DNA of 64,000 bases from Ipomoea triloba (GCF_003576645.1 NC_044916.1:20684095-20748094), one strand, 5' to 3'. Shown: positions 11,618 through 24,120, counted from the stretch's first letter. Made by a program: numbers and translations. Notes: generated by a model from the sequence alone, not told the origin.

Positions 11618-12549
11618 ACTCTTTGGATCTACATGTTAGAAATACACTGATGAACTTGTAGAAGTTATGAAGAGGGGATTTGAAGTGTCAATGGTGGGTC
11701 AACTGACATACTTTCTAGGGCTTCAAGTAAAACAAAGATCCGATGGATACTTTATCTCACAAGAAAAGTATGCCAAGAACTTAATCAAAAAATTTGACTT
11801 GGATTCATGCAAGTCTTCCAGAACACCTATCTCCACCTCTACCAGCTATCCAAAAATGAAGTAGGTCAACCAGTGGATCCAACACTGTATCAAAGTTTAA
11901 TTGGAAGCCTACTATATTTAATAACAAGTCAACCAGATATTATGCATAGTGTAGGTATGTGTGCCATATATCAAGCAACACCTAAAGAATCACACCTTGT
12001 TGTTGCCAAAAGAATTCTAAAATATGTAAAAGGAACGGAGAAATATGGCATATGGTACTTTAAGGATAGTGAGATATGCCTTGTAGGGTATTGTGATGCA
12101 GACTGGGCAAGTAACATTGATGATCGCAAAAGTACCTCTAATGGATGTTTCTTTATTGGGAAAAAAATAGTTTCATGGCTGAGTAAGAAGCAAAACTCAA
12201 TCTCTTTAAGTACAACAGAGGTTGAATACATTGCAGTTGGTGGATGTTGTACACAACTTTTGTGGATGAAAGTAATGTTATTGGATTATGGGATACCTCG
12301 GGATACAATGACACTCTATTGTGATAATGTCAATGCTATAAACATCTCAAAGGAATCTAGTGCAGCACTCCAGGACTAAGCACATATATATAAGGCATCA
12401 TTACATAAGAAAATTGGTTGAAGACAAGGAAATTGAGTTAGTTTATGTTCAAACAGATAAACAGCTGGCAGACATTCTGACAAAACCTCTTGATGCTAAT
12501 CAATTTGAGATCCTCAGGTCAAAATTGGGGGTCTATCACAGAGATTGTT
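11618..12549 (+). pseudogene. Copia RT C-terminal end and RNase H, continuation after CACTA insertion
   Basis: The reading resumes directly after the CACTA duplication with FGSTC (stop), then GFEVSMVGQLTYFLGLQVKQ. It runs on through the RT thumb region (open at 11667-11864) into RNase H (open at 11807-12379, then 12360-12551 in another frame). The RNase H landmarks are present: DADWAS, DRKSTS, SLSTTEVEYIA, CDNVNAI, and TKHIYIRHHYIR, where the usual HIDI is changed. KQLADILTKPL closes the domain. At least two frameshifts and one stop break it. Domain order and motifs place it in Ty1/copia. Confidence 0.85.
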
Positions 12550-13024
12550 GAATCAGCTATCAAAATGGAAGGTACAAAATTGAATTGTATACCAAGCAAT
12601 TAATCGAAGTCTAATTATAATTGGTATATATTCAAATATGATTTTCCTTCCTAAGTGGAGCACTTACCATCATTATATGCCTTAAATATCTCCTAAATAG
12701 TAGCCACCTTCCTATATTTTCTCCACCAAACTACCAAAGATAAGTCTTATACACCAAACCTATCTATATAATCCGTACCATCCCATCAACTCTGTATGTC
12801 TATTGTTGTACGCTACGTGTTAAGCGACATTAAATGATGTAGACCATTTGAGAAGAAAGAATCAAAAACTTTTTCAGTTTTCAAATCAAACCAAGGCTAC
12901 TCAGTATTACTTCCTTCTCAATCTGATTTGATCACACGAAGAGCCACTCCTATTTCTTTATATATTCTGAAACAATAACAAATAAGAACCTAGGGTTTCA
13001 AATATTCACAAAATTATTTCAATA
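12550..13024 (+). promoter_or_regulatory. Spacer and possible leader of the relic's downstream ORF
   Basis: No coding frame. A TATA-like stretch (CTATCTATATAATCC, about 12,760) and a CT/CA-rich leader precede the ATG at 13,025. This is the same layout as the TATA box and leader in front of the accessory ORF of the large Sirevirus, so the relic may have had an internally promoted ORF too. This is inference from layout only. Confidence 0.3.
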
Positions 13025-13423
13025 ATGGACGTAGTCCCAAACATGATAGTCAGACTTCTCAACACCAACCATTCACCGAAAGATGCAATGAAACTAGTGA
13101 CTCATTTCTTGAGCATGGTTATTCAGAAAAAGTTCAAACTCGATCCAGAACTAGTCGATGAAATTATCTTAATTGTCATTCATCACTTTCCAAAGTTTGT
13201 AGATCAATTGAAGGTGGAAGACATGACCAAGACATTTCAAATTGCTAATGACATTCAGGATGTTCAACCACTTCATGTCCCAGAACCTTTCAATGGAAAC
13301 AGGGCAGGAGCCTTTCTCTATTTCTTGGGAAAACGAACCCTAGCATGGGAGAAAGCTCATAGGCAAGCCAAGGAAGCAACCAAGGAACACACCAAACAAC
13401 GCATTCAGATAATCCAGTCTTAA
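13025..13423 (+). pseudogene. Post-pol accessory ORF of the copia relic, N-terminal part
   Basis: A 132-codon frame starts MDVVPNMIVRLLNTN just downstream of the RNase H end. It contains a helical, Leu/Ile-rich segment (DAMKLVTHFLSM, PELVDEIILIVIHHF) and a basic, Ala-rich end (WEKAHRQAKEATKEHTKQR). I do not recognise the family. Its position, downstream of copia pol with a non-coding leader, matches the extra ORF that Sireviruses often carry (commonly called env-like). No signal peptide or membrane segment is obvious. It ends at a stop and appears to continue, broken, in the next segment. Confidence 0.5.
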
Positions 13424-13874
13424 ACAAGATCACCATCCTCTACCTTTGTTATAGATTTATCTGTTGAAAATCTGGTAGTCGATAGTTCTGTTCAAATTGA
13501 TGAGTCTATTCCTGATAATGTTAAAATTGATGATGCTTTACTTGTTTCTGATACTGAGAATCAATTTGTTACCCCTGTTATCCCTGTTTCTAAGTCTACT
13601 ATTTTACAAACTGAGCCAGGTTTACATGAAAATAAGTCAGTTACACTCTACTATCACCCAACTATATGACTTACCCCCTGATCCTCTAGTTAGTGAGAAA
13701 GACTTTGTTACTACCCATGCTTACACTATCCAACCTAAGCCTGTTGAACAATCACACCCTAATGTTGAAATGGTTGAGGCAGAAGATGATCTTGTTAAAC
13801 CTATTGGTGAGATGAGTCTTATTGAATTAGAAACAGCCCATCTTGAGTCAAGTTTGTTAGGAATGAAATTGTAA
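13424..13874 (+). pseudogene. Post-pol accessory ORF of the copia relic, acidic C-terminal part
   Basis: After the stop at 13,421-13,423 a coding-looking text continues as STFVIDLSVENLVVDSSV and then an Asp, Val and Pro-rich stretch. It changes frame near 13,660 to QLYDLPPDPLVSEKDFV and ends GEMSLIELETAHLESSL. The composition (acidic, Ser/Thr/Pro-rich) resembles the middle of the large accessory ORF in the intact Sirevirus, although I see no direct sequence match. At least one indel separates the two halves. Confidence 0.4.
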
Positions 13875-14002
13875 TAGTTTTGATAAGCCAAATTGTATTT
13901 TTAGAAATCCCCTATTTTATTTTTAAAGTGTAGTTATTTGACTCGAAAGTTAAAATCGTGGCTTAAAATGGTATGAATTCTTGTAAAATGGAGCTCACTA
14001 TG

Positions 14003-15570
14003 TGATAAGTGCCAAAACAGTCAAAATTCGGGTCATGTTTAGATGATATTTTACTATCTCAGCACCCAATTATGATCACTTTCATGGATAAAACCTCTAA
14101 TTAGCATCTATTTGACAAATCCAACTCAAGAAATATATTTTGAGTCATTTCCGAAGGATATAGCAAAGTTTTGGGCCAAAAGAAGCAACAAACAAAGAAT
14201 TCATAATGGGTGTCGAAACCAACAAATAATAAATACTTACTCTTATGAATTGTAATAGCGATGAGTAAGGTCGTACCCACAGAGATTGGTTAGACTTATC
14301 TTTAGCAATAGATTTAATAAATAATGAAATGAGAATCGAGACTTAAATAGCAACAATAAAATGGAAAAATGGAAAATAATATCAAATAGCAAATAATTAT
14401 CAAGTAAATGTCAATGGCAAATGGTATCCAACCCAAGGAATAATATCAATTTAATTCTAACAAGACAGATATTGATATGCAAGCCAAAATAACTTTACTC
14501 TTTACTAGATTGGTTATGGTTATTAACAAGCTCTAACAACCTGTCTTTCCTTATTTCGTCGGTAATCAAAACAAGCTCTTTGATTACTTCCCTAGCTAAT
14601 AAACAACCCTAAACAAGCTCTTAGGATTTAATTTACTAACAGCATTAATCAAATTAGAAAGACTACCAATCCTAGCCAACAAACTCACAAGCTCGGTTCA
14701 TTTAAGCTAGACTATATATCTTCATAACACAAAACGAAAATCAGCTATAATCAAATTGTGCTATTTGCTACTAACATCAAAACACTTAAACAATTACGGA
14801 TTCAAGGTTCTGACTAGCAATTTAATAACTTGATAATTGAACAATGGGCCCTATTGCAACAATTAATCAAGCAACAATTCTTATATATGAATATAACAGA
14901 AGGTATATAGATAATAAAGTGCAAAGAATAATTTAGGCTAAGTAAAGCTTACTGGTCTTGTAGAATCAAACTTCCATAATCCTCGAATTGGAAAAATATG
15001 AACTCAGCAGTACATCGTAGGATTGTTTACAAGATAAATATAAATTGATTCTATACAAACTGATCGATTTCTACTGAAAAATACGTTCCTATTTATATTA
15101 ATTCAGGCTGAATTTCGTCCGCACATGAGAGTAAATTGCGGTAGAGTTCTTTGGTGAGGAGCAGTCCACGCGTCGAAATTTTAGCTTGTGGACGAAATTC
15201 CTCGCAGCAGTCTTCGGCTTCGCAATTGTCGTTCGTCGCAGGCTAGGTCTATCTGCTTCCTAATTCCTACGTACATACTAAATTAACTAAAGAAACAAAA
15301 TGGGAATTGGGTTTAAATGGAGTTGGGCTTCAAAACATATAAAAGAAATAAAAACATTAACATTGGGCCAAATTAAACAAAATAAAATAAAGAAGGAATT
15401 AGCCCAACTCTTAATATTGGCCCAAAATAATCTTTAAGCTTAATTACTTAAATAACTAATATATTAATATAAAATATAAAATAAAACTTAAAATAAATAT
15501 AATGTTAAATAAATAAAACTAATTTATTATAAGAATCAAATATAAATATGTATAAAAATAGTGCTTATCA
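14003..15570 (-). mobile_element. Gypsy-type LTR (probable 3' LTR of minus-strand element)
   Basis: The stretch has inverted ends TGATAAGTGCC...GTGCTTATCA. Next to it, on the right, lies text (AAATTCCCTACACTAATC, then TTGCTTGTCCTCAAGCAAAG) that commonly abuts LTRs of Athila-like gypsy elements in plants. On the minus strand that would place the purine-rich GTGTAGGGAATTT directly before TGATAAGC, as a polypurine tract should be. The gag-protease relic at 20,407-21,651 is on the same strand and would be the body of this element. Confidence 0.6.
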
Positions 15571-15857
15571 AAATTCCCTACACTAATCATTTGCTTGTCC
15601 TCAAGCAAAGACATTATTCTAGAAAACATAAATATATAAAACGCATAACACTTCATAAACATTGGTCTCAAACACATTATAAATAAGTAGCTAGCAATTT
15701 GTTTGAAAATGGAGTGAACTAAATAACCAAGCCCTCACGGGTATATCACTCATCACTCAAAAAGTGTTTGAAGGGTGTATAAATTTCACTCAAATCAATT
15801 CCTATAGAAATGCTCTACCATAGGCTTGCATATCTTCTCATTCTCCACTACAAGATA
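15571..15857 (-). other. Internal non-coding DNA of the gypsy/Athila-type relic
   Basis: Non-coding sequence between the LTR at 14,003-15,570 and the inserted LTR at 15,858. The matching other half of this non-coding region resumes at 19,242. Confidence 0.5.
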
Positions 15858-16214
15858 TGTAACACCCCGGACCTACCTTCCCGTACATCCGAGGCATTAC
15901 CGCCACACCTAGAGAGAGTGTTCTATCATTTAGCGATGAACCTCACTCTAGGTGCACAGGCAAAAGGAAACTCTTCTAATCACAACAATCACCCAACAGA
16001 TACTTAAGTACTTTTATATATATCAACTAAAAAAGTTCCATTACGCAAAATATACATTTTTTTTTTGCAGTTATACATACATAGGATTGCCCCTCGGGCC
16101 AAAATACTAAACCAGGTTCAACCTAGACGCAACTGGTCATGCCTAGCCATCACTAAGGCTACAAAAAGTATGTACACCAAAAATTTCCAACGACTCCCAA
16201 GAACCCGACGTCTA

Positions 16215-16649
16215 GTCAATCATGCGGTACACGGGGCTGGTGAACTCTCCCCAGGCCAGGTGCCACTCCCCCTCGTACCAGGTAATATGGTCCAAAAACC
16301 GAGAGGTGGTTATGACCATCGACCACTCCTCCCAAACATCCCGAGGGCTAGGGTCCCAAGGGTATAGGTAGTGCACAATGAACTCCAGGGGATCGCTACC
16401 ATCTAACGGCTCTATGGGGTAAAAGCCATAAGTAGCCTAGACCTCGTCCATAACAGGGCAAGAGACAAAAGGGGCCGACGGAGCCACAGGAGTGTCTGGA
16501 TTGGTGGGAGCCTCGGGAGCATAACCAGGTGCGTATGGGTCTTCTCCCTCCATCATCTGTATGTACTCGTCATAATCCATGCCTTGACAAACATACTCCG
16601 GTGAACTTTCAGAGTTCACCGGGCTACAGGAACTGACACTAGACTGCAT
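16215..16649 (-). pseudogene. Small ORF inside the long LTR, split by a stop codon
   Basis: On the minus strand a frame opens at 16,649 with MQSSVSSCSPVNSESS, directly after an acceptor-like TTCCTAACAG. It contains the acidic segment MDYDEYIQMMEGEDP and a Pro/Ala stretch and meets TAG at 16,437-16,439. Beyond the stop the same frame continues with clear coding character (YGFYPIEPLDGSDPLEF, then HITWYEGEWHLAWGEF) to a second stop at 16,212-16,214. I do not recognise the protein. A GT splice donor at 18,478 (CAACC side, read leftward as AGGTAAGG) gives a plausible 1.83-kb intron with a leader exon to its right. Confidence 0.45.
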
Positions 16650-18039
16650 CTGTTAGGAACACAGTGAAGTGTAGTTAGCACGACGGCTAAGTAAGGATAT
16701 CCATGGGTCATTCAAAACTAAATAAAGGTTTTGCAAAAGTTATTACATAGAAAACCCTATTCCTTACTCATCGGCAGAGATTCTACCTGCAACAGTTATA
16801 AATAGCAACTTGCATACATTATGAGCAAAATTCAATAACGTCTCATATCATTTTCCCTCTTGACAAAGTCATTTGGTAATCATTTACATACCCAATAATA
16901 TATCGCTAAACAATTAAGCATACTAGTAAGTAGTAGAAAACATAAATCACACATCTTGCTTGTAATCACTTTAGTAGAAAAACCTTTCCCTCATAATGAA
17001 ATTCTCATCACTTTTCACTTTTCAAAGAGAAAGATCACCCACAACCTTTGGGTACTTAATTACTTGTCACACCTTTCTTTCCCGTAGCTACGGCGTAACT
17101 ACATTCATATTTCAAAATTCCTCTGAGTCCTAGATAGAAAGTGTGAGGCCTTTGGAGTTCTTTCTCCACTTTTGACCACTTGGATCGTTGAACTCGGGTT
17201 CAGTGGTCATCGCCCGGTCTAATACTGATCCCCTGGACTTATAGGAGCGTTGGAATGATTCCTAGCTAGCCTCACTAGGTTCATAAGAACGACACCTACC
17301 CGAACATAGAGTGACTATACTTAAGTGTGCACACCCTCGTAGGAGTACCTTTTCCTTCCGGGTGATATAGTACTCGGCGAATAGACTTCGCCCACAGTAT
17401 GATTGATCATACACATAATTACCATGCGGAATAGGCACTTTAAGCTCATCTTTATTCCGTGGTTAACAAGATCCTTCACCACTTTTACTAGAACTAAGGT
17501 TTGAAAACATTTTTCTACTCTTTCCCTTTTCTTGCATTGAAAATATTTTGGACATAATTGGGTCAATTCCAATACTCGAAAATTAATTCTCCTTTTAACC
17601 CAATTCAAAAATTCTCCTTTTCTTTTACAAAACATTTGGATAATCCACTAACAACCGTTCACCATGGTAATTCAAGTGTAACAATTCTACACTTCCAACC
17701 CCACACTTTTCACATAATTCTCATATTTGACACATACATCTCAATGCATAAAACATATACACTTCCCGATCTCAACATAGGCATAATACACAAAATATAT
17801 TTATTCTTTACAAGCACATAATGCTACTTCCTTATATTATTTATAAGTTCACGCATATGTAACACTACCTACATAACACATGTGCCTAACTACATAGTAT
17901 TACTCTTCTTACCATCAACATATATAATTATGGTTTATACATACCATATACTATACACAAAATGTGACATTTTACCATGTATATATACATAATACAACAT
18001 TTTATTAATACATACATACCCATATATGTACATATATAT

Positions 18040-18060
18040 ACGGTTTAAATACACACACAT

Positions 18061-18105
<45 letters not shown>

Positions 18106-18235
18106 ACATACGGTTTTCATATATATATACATAGTACACACACACACATATATATATATATACTATACTACACGTACATACACACAAATATGTACACAAT
18201 ACGTATAAATATATATATATATATATATATTACAC
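18040..18235. repeat. Compound (TA)n/(CA)n microsatellite
   Basis: Long TA runs alternate with CACA blocks at 18,050-18,100, 18,130-18,165 and 18,205-18,230. They lie inside the putative intron of the LTR transcript. Open frames across it are low-complexity only. Confidence 0.95.
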
Positions 18236-19241
18236 TACACGTACATACATTACATACATATTATAATATACATAGTATGCTTAACTTAAGTATCTAGGCA
18301 CATTAACAACCACCTCATACCAACACAACATTTTGTACATATGCCTTATGAAAAATACAATTACATATATATACATACATCATGTACACAAAAATTCCAC
18401 CTAGAACTCATCATATTTCAACCAAGCTATCAATTATCTAGTTTCAAACAACCTCAACCAATTAAAGGGATTCCTTACCTCAACCGGGTTTCTAATTTCA
18501 TAGAAGATCCTTGGAGTTGATTTTTCCCAATTTCACCTTAAAACCCTAGAATTCCATCAACAACATAACACATGATTTTAAGAAATCTTAACTTAGATTC
18601 ATGTTCTAGGAGGGAAAATAAAGCTATCTACCGAATAAAATTGGAGTTTTACCGAATAACCTGAGAGTTGTGAAGAAATCTTGACTATGGAGAGTTGAAG
18701 CTTTGAAGAAGAAGATGAAAACCTCACCCTACTCTCCCTCTCTCTATTTCGGCCAACACAAGGGAAATGGGAAAAAAAATTGGCTTTATGATCATAACCC
18801 ACTTGGTTGACTAGTCCACCCTTATGGATAAGATCTAACATAAAATAGAATAAAATAATCTAAAATATCTTAGCTTAGACTGATTGGGATTAAATCAGAT
18901 GAATTCTCGGTAGAAACTAATTTAATTCAAATAATTTTCGAAACCAAAAATTTATCCCAGACTGAAACTCAAAATTGGGCTAGGTTCAGTACACCGCGAA
19001 ATTTCGCGATATACGATCAAAAATAAATTTTTGCTGCTATGGGCTAATTTAATTAAATAGGAAATTCCATAATAATAGTATGGTGTCTAAAAATCCATTT
19101 CCTAGGACAAACGGGTCCGAATACTAGTTCCTAAAATTTTTACAGTTCGTGACCGGGACGTACGATCGCAGCTTATTACTAACTGTCCTTACTTATAATA
19201 ATTCTTTTGAGGCATCGGGAGATCATCTCATGAATGTTACA

Positions 19242-20406
19242 GCCTAAAGAAATATTTTTCGAACCTTAATCTTACTGGAATAGGTGAGGGGTTACAAGAT
19301 AACATGCATGACCAAATCATAAGGACTTTTTCCAAGGTTGTAATGGGGCTTAGGGCAAAGGGTAGGAAATATTTAGAAAAGTAGTTCAAAAAGCCTTCAA
19401 AACTAGAGGAGCATGATTGAGTGAACTAACTCAAAAATAAAGACCAAATGAGACCCAATCACTCTTGTTATTTTGATATTCCAACTCCAATCAAATAAAC
19501 TATCACATCCCCATATGACCATAAATTGTTCATATCTTATTCAGCAGGAATACTAGTAACAACCAAAAATGATAATTTCATTTTCTCTTTTTCTCTTTTT
19601 TATACAACTACTTTTCGTTTTTTTTTTCTTTTCTTTTTTTTTTTTGATTTGATTTTTTTTTTTTGTAGAAGAAGAATGACACTTTCCATCACACATTTAG
19701 CTGTAGAAACAACTACATCAACTCATTTTCATTTTTTTTTTTGAAAATACCAACCAAACAGCTCATAGTACTCCAATGACAATTATTATTCTCACTTATA
19801 TAGACATTTTGTCGATCTCTTTCCACACACTCAATCCTTATGTATTTACCCAATCAAAGCTCCCCTAGTCTTTTAGGCAAGGTTAAGGAAATTAATTTCA
19901 GGTATGAGGCTTATAATGTGTGGTGCAATATGAACAAAAATACGGTTGACAGGCTCAAAGTGGCTGACAAAGGAAAATAATTAGGGTATGAAAAGGCTAT
20001 TTGGCTAGTGAGGCTAAAAATCAAAGATGGCCTTAATCATATTAAAAATCATGCATGAATCAAATTAGCTTTAAAGAGAATCAAGGCAAGTTCTAGAGAT
20101 ACAAATCTATGGAAGATATCACACAAGAACAAAATAATTGGACTGAAGTGTCAGACAAAGGCTCAAATATCTCACAGGTTCATGCTTGGTTAGTTTAGCT
20201 ACCACCATATCAAACAAAACACTAACTAAATACTCATAATATGCAAGATCAATTATTCAATTATGTTATGAATTTTAGTAAAAATACTATTTTTTTTTTT
20301 TGGAAAAAGAAAAATTAGTAGAAAAAGAAAGATTTTTTTTTTAATTTGAAGAGAAGAAAATAATCATATCCCCTCCCCACACTTATTCTCAACATTGTCC
20401 CCAATG
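19242..20406 (-). other. Non-coding DNA of the gypsy/Athila-type relic
   Basis: The text GGTGAGGGGTTACAAGATAA and GGACTTTTTCCAAGGTTGTA is of the kind found in non-coding DNA of Athila-like elements. T-rich low-complexity runs lie at 19,590-19,670 and 20,288-20,342. No RT, RNase H or integrase motif is found here, so the element lacks most of pol. Confidence 0.5.
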
Positions 20407-21651
20407 CTAAATAGAATGTAAAGATAAGAGAAAAATTAATAAAAATGCAAAACAAATAAAGGGAAAGGTAGAATAAACTCTCTTTGGGTTGCCTCCCAAG
20501 TAGCGCATTTGTTTAACGTCTTTGGCTAGACGCCATTCTCTTCCTAACACATCCTCATAGTTAGGATTTCTATTCAACGCAACATTCGGTTTATCACCAC
20601 CAATCAAATAACAATTATCTTCTTGCAATAAAATATCCACAACAAAAACAGATGACATGCCATTCAGATGTTTCGTGGTAGTATTAAATATATCAAATTT
20701 AACAATGTCACCATCAAATTCCATTGTCAATATACCATCATGCACATCAATTTTAGTTTTAGATGTTTTCAAATATGGCCTCCCTAATAAGATCAATGAA
20801 GAATTAGGGCAATTGTCTTCCTCAATATCTAATACATAAAAATCGACAGGACAAATCAATCCATCAACTTGTACTAAAACATCCTCTAGAACTCCGACAG
20901 GATAAACATTAGATCTATCAGCAAGTTGAACAATTACACCAGTTTCTTTTAAGGAACCAACATTTAAAGATGAATAAACAGATAGGGGCATGACATTAAT
21001 TGAAGCTCCAAGATCTAGCATTGCGCTATCAACATTAACATTTCCAATTTTGCAAGGGATAGTAAACATACCAGGATCTTTGCATTTAGGAGGCAACTTT
21101 TTTTGTAAAACAGCTGAAACATTTTCCCCCATGCTTACCATTTCATTGCCTTTCAACTTTCTTTTATTTGTGCACAACTCCTTGAGAAACTTAGCATATC
21201 GAGGAATTTGTTTAATAACATCAAGTAAAGGAATATTTACCTCAACCTTTCGAAATGTCTCAAGTATTTCTTTTTCTTCTTCGGCGTTCTTGGATTTGAC
21301 CAACCTACTAGGAAAAGGAGGAGGAATTACCAAAGACTTTGGATGTTCTTTGACAGGCTTTTGATCATTTTGAGGTTGATGGACCTCTTTTTCAGTTTCC
21401 TTATCTCGATTGAGTGTTGTTCTCACTTGAGTATGCTCTTCCAACTCTTTTCCACTTCTCAGGGTAATTGCACACACATTTTGTTTTGGATTAACAATAG
21501 TTTGTGAGGGCAACTTTCCTTGAGACTCCAATCTACTCACAGTAGAAGCTAGTTGGCTCATCTGACTCTCTAAATGCTGAATACTTATTCTTGTTTCTTG
21601 TTGAAATTTTTGTGTGACATTGGAGTTTTGTGAGTAGGGTTGAGATGTCAA
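20407..21651 (-). pseudogene. Athila-type gag C-terminus with aspartic protease
   Basis: A 414-codon open frame on the minus strand. The first part is the gag tail (QQETRISIQHLESQMSQLAS, then NVCAITLRSGKELEE), a pattern I know from Athila-lineage gypsy gag. A basic/acidic linker follows. A retropepsin then has its active-site box AMLDLGASINVMP at about residues 205-217, the flap region (VGVLEDVLVQVDG) and ILLGRPYLKTSKT near residue 290. The enzyme would cleave gag and pol polyproteins. The N-terminal part of gag is missing, cut near the LTR at 21,662, and the frame ends without reaching RT. The open frame suggests moderate age, but the element is incomplete. Confidence 0.8.
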
Positions 21652-21661
21652 AAGATATTTA

Positions 21662-22943
21662 TGATAAAACGGAAAGTCTGTGACTCCCCAAGTGTCGGTC
21701 TCGAAGGAGGGACGTGGAGGTGTGTCAAACGTTCGGGAGTTTACTTGATTGAATTATGCATTGGATTCGAGTGTGGTGAAGGGTGAATTTGTGAGTGAGA
21801 GTAGTTCATTGGTTGGTTTGAGTGCAAGAGAGAGTAGTAAAATAAGAGTGATTTTGGGAATATGTAAAAGGGGTAGGGATTGGATAGTGTTCATGAATAT
21901 TGCATAGTGGAGTGTCTAAGGTCAAGGATTAAGATTGCTAGGATATTGTCTATTCAAGAGTGTGTTGTCTTAGTCTTTTTCCACCTTTGTGTACTAAGGC
22001 TTCTTTGACTTAGGAGTGCCTTCAAGCATCCAAAGTTCTAAGAGGAATTTTATCAAACACTTAAGCTACACACTATCCTACTATTCTTAAGAAGTCCATA
22101 GGAACTTTGATTGTGTAAAGCTTCAAATCCTAACTCTAATCAAAGACATGAAAGAGTCAAGAGCTCAATCTCTCATCTAGATTGGCCAAATCCAAACAAT
22201 ATCTCATTAAAACAACAATCAAAAGACAAGAATAGATAATCCATCAACACAAACTCATAGATCCAAGATATAGAAATAAGATCATCACAAAAGCAATATT
22301 CAATCACACAATCCAAATCCCTATACTAAATTAGCTACTCATAATATGAAATGCAAGCAAAAGCTAATTTAATCCAAGAACAAGATAGCTAAAATTATAG
22401 AAATGAAATAGAGATCACCTAGAGAGAAGAAGATCTTCAATCCAAGCTTGTTGTCTTCTACAATGGAGATTGATCTAATCTAAAAACTAAGAAAAATGGA
22501 GAAAGTTCTCCAAAGGAAAAACTAAGAAAAGGGAAACTAAATTTTCTGGAATCCTCCTCTGAAAATTCATCAAAGGGGTTTAAATAGTCTCCGAAATGAC
22601 AACCCTAGCTGAAATTCGCGCATCACCGTCTCCACGCCTCTCACACGCGTGTGAGCGTGCATGGGAAGCTTCTGGAAAGTTTTCACGCCTGCTCACACGC
22701 GTGTAGCCTTCCAATTTGGTCCTCCGGGGCTCCGCTCTTGCCTGGTTTGCTCTTTAAGCTCATCTTTTGGTCCTATTTGCTCCCGGGGCTCCTGTTTTAC
22801 TTCTTTTAAGCTAAAAGTAGCTTCCGTGCATCAGTTAGTGATTTTCAAGCATTTACGCACATAATTTACCAAGTAAGGATGCTATAGACGCGATAAAACA
22901 CCCTAAAATGTGCCTGAAATAAGGGTATCTCGGAGTCTTATCA
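21662..22943 (-). mobile_element. Gypsy-type LTR, solo or truncated
   Basis: Inverted ends are TGATAAAACGG and GGAGTCTTATCA. Read on the minus strand it starts TGATAAGACTCCGAGATACC and passes ATTTCAGGCACATTTTAGGG, a familiar opening of plant gypsy LTRs. It does not resemble the LTR at 14,003-15,570, so it belongs to another family. The five bases on either side do not match, so it may be a recombination product joined to the truncated gag next to it. Confidence 0.55.
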
Positions 22944-23384
22944 GTTGTACAGATCGACGATGATAAGAAGATCTACTTATATATATTTGAAAGGAGTTAT
23001 CAAGGTAGTACATGTGTCGAAGGATTATTAAGAAGGTTTGGCGTGATTCAAAAAGGAAACTAACGGTTCATAGTCGAGCTTTTAATGCACGTCAATCCGC
23101 ATTTAAGGAGTGGTCCATGTGTCGCGATTCAAGAGGGAAAGTTCTGACGCTTCAGTACTGATGATTGGGGAATTAACCCTAATGATGAAATTCCTCGAAA
23201 ACCAAAATTCTACCTACTTTTTTGCATTGCATTATATAAGGGGGTTATCTTCTACCTTTTACGATTTATGCTATCAAAATTTTCAAATACTCCCTCTCTC
23301 TCTCTCTCTCTCTCTCTAAAACTACAAAGGTTTTCAACTACATACTATCAAGTTCTTATTTCCAAGCTTTCCAAATTACATAAA
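22944..23384. other. Intergenic DNA with (CT)n run
   Basis: No gene seen. A CT microsatellite lies at 23,289-23,319. Confidence 0.5.
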
Positions 23385-23596
23385 TGAGACTATTGTACAT
23401 TTTGGGAAAAAGATGAGATTCTTGACAAAATAATAACGTAAAAGAAAACAATTATTACACATTCTAGAAAACATATGAGATTTTTGACAAAACAATAAAG
23501 TAACAAAAATACAATTATTGTACATTCTGCAAAACAGTTGAGATTTCTAACAAAGTAATAAAGTAAAATAAAATCATTCTTGTACCATTCTACGAG

Positions 23597-23639
<43 letters not shown>

Positions 23640-23800
23640 TTGTCAATTAATAAAGTAGAAGAATATCATTTTTGTGCAAAAAAAGATGAGATTCTTGAAA
23701 AAACAGTAAAGTAAAAGAAAATCATAATTGTACCATTCTTAAAAAGGATGAGATTCCTAACATAGCAATAAAGTACAGAGTAAAAATAGTACGCTTTATG
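23385..23800. repeat. Degenerate minisatellite, unit about 60 bases
   Basis: A unit of the form GTACATTCTG-AAAA-GATGAGATTCTTGACAAA-ATAAAGTAAAA repeats about six times with drift. One copy is expanded by a (GA)n run at 23,600-23,636. No coding potential. Confidence 0.75.
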
Positions 23801-24000
23801 AAAACTGGAAATGAATAACATCAATAAACAGTGACATTTTTGTAAGTAAAACTTTGAATTGATAAATCGTGTACATTTATCTCAAAATATAATGTGTTTA
23901 GCTTTTCTAATCTATCAATGTGTATTTAGGCCAAAATGATGTAGGTTTTGACTTAAATGAAACATTTTTGTGCCATGGTTATTTAATCTAAACCAATATG

Positions 24001-24120
24001 TGGCTAAAGACCTTGTGGTCAAGCGGCATAGCTTTGGTTTTCCCAATTGAGAGGTCACAGGTTTGATCCCTAGGGGGTATGAACAGATACTACATTCTAA
24101 GTATATTTTACCTAAAAAGA
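24001..24120 (+). mobile_element. tRNA-derived SINE head
   Basis: An A-box-like TGGTCAAGCGG at 24,016-24,026 and a B-box-like GGTTTGATCCC at 24,060-24,070 stand 33 bases apart. This is the spacing of a pol III type 2 promoter in tRNA-derived SINEs. The sequence does not fold into a normal tRNA beyond these boxes. An A-rich stretch follows near 24,115-24,165. Confidence 0.55.

Larger units (their letters stand above)
15858..19241 (-). mobile_element. Long gypsy-type solo LTR inserted in the Athila-type relic
   Basis: It begins TGTAACACCCCGGACC and ends ATGAATGTTACA, and it interrupts the non-coding DNA of the surrounding gypsy relic. A 3.4-kb LTR with TGTAACACCCC/TGTTACA ends fits chromovirus-type (Tekay/Del-like) elements. 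The flanking five bases (AGATA and GCCTA) do not match, so either the duplication is lost or my borders are a little off. The strand is inferred from a leader, splice-site and ORF arrangement inside that reads leftward. No internal coding region of such an element is present. Confidence 0.55.

Noticed and set aside
17935..18208. Open frames rich in Tyr, Ile, Cys and Val on both strands
   Set aside because: They are translations of TA/CA microsatellites.
15858..19241. Host gene with intron in place of a long LTR
   Set aside because: The TGTAACACCCC and TGTTACA ends, and the interruption of a gypsy relic at both sides, favour an LTR. The gene-like structure is kept as a separate observation.
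24001..24075. Functional tRNA gene
   Set aside because: A and B boxes are present, but I cannot pair a full cloverleaf and the sequence runs on as a SINE-like tail.
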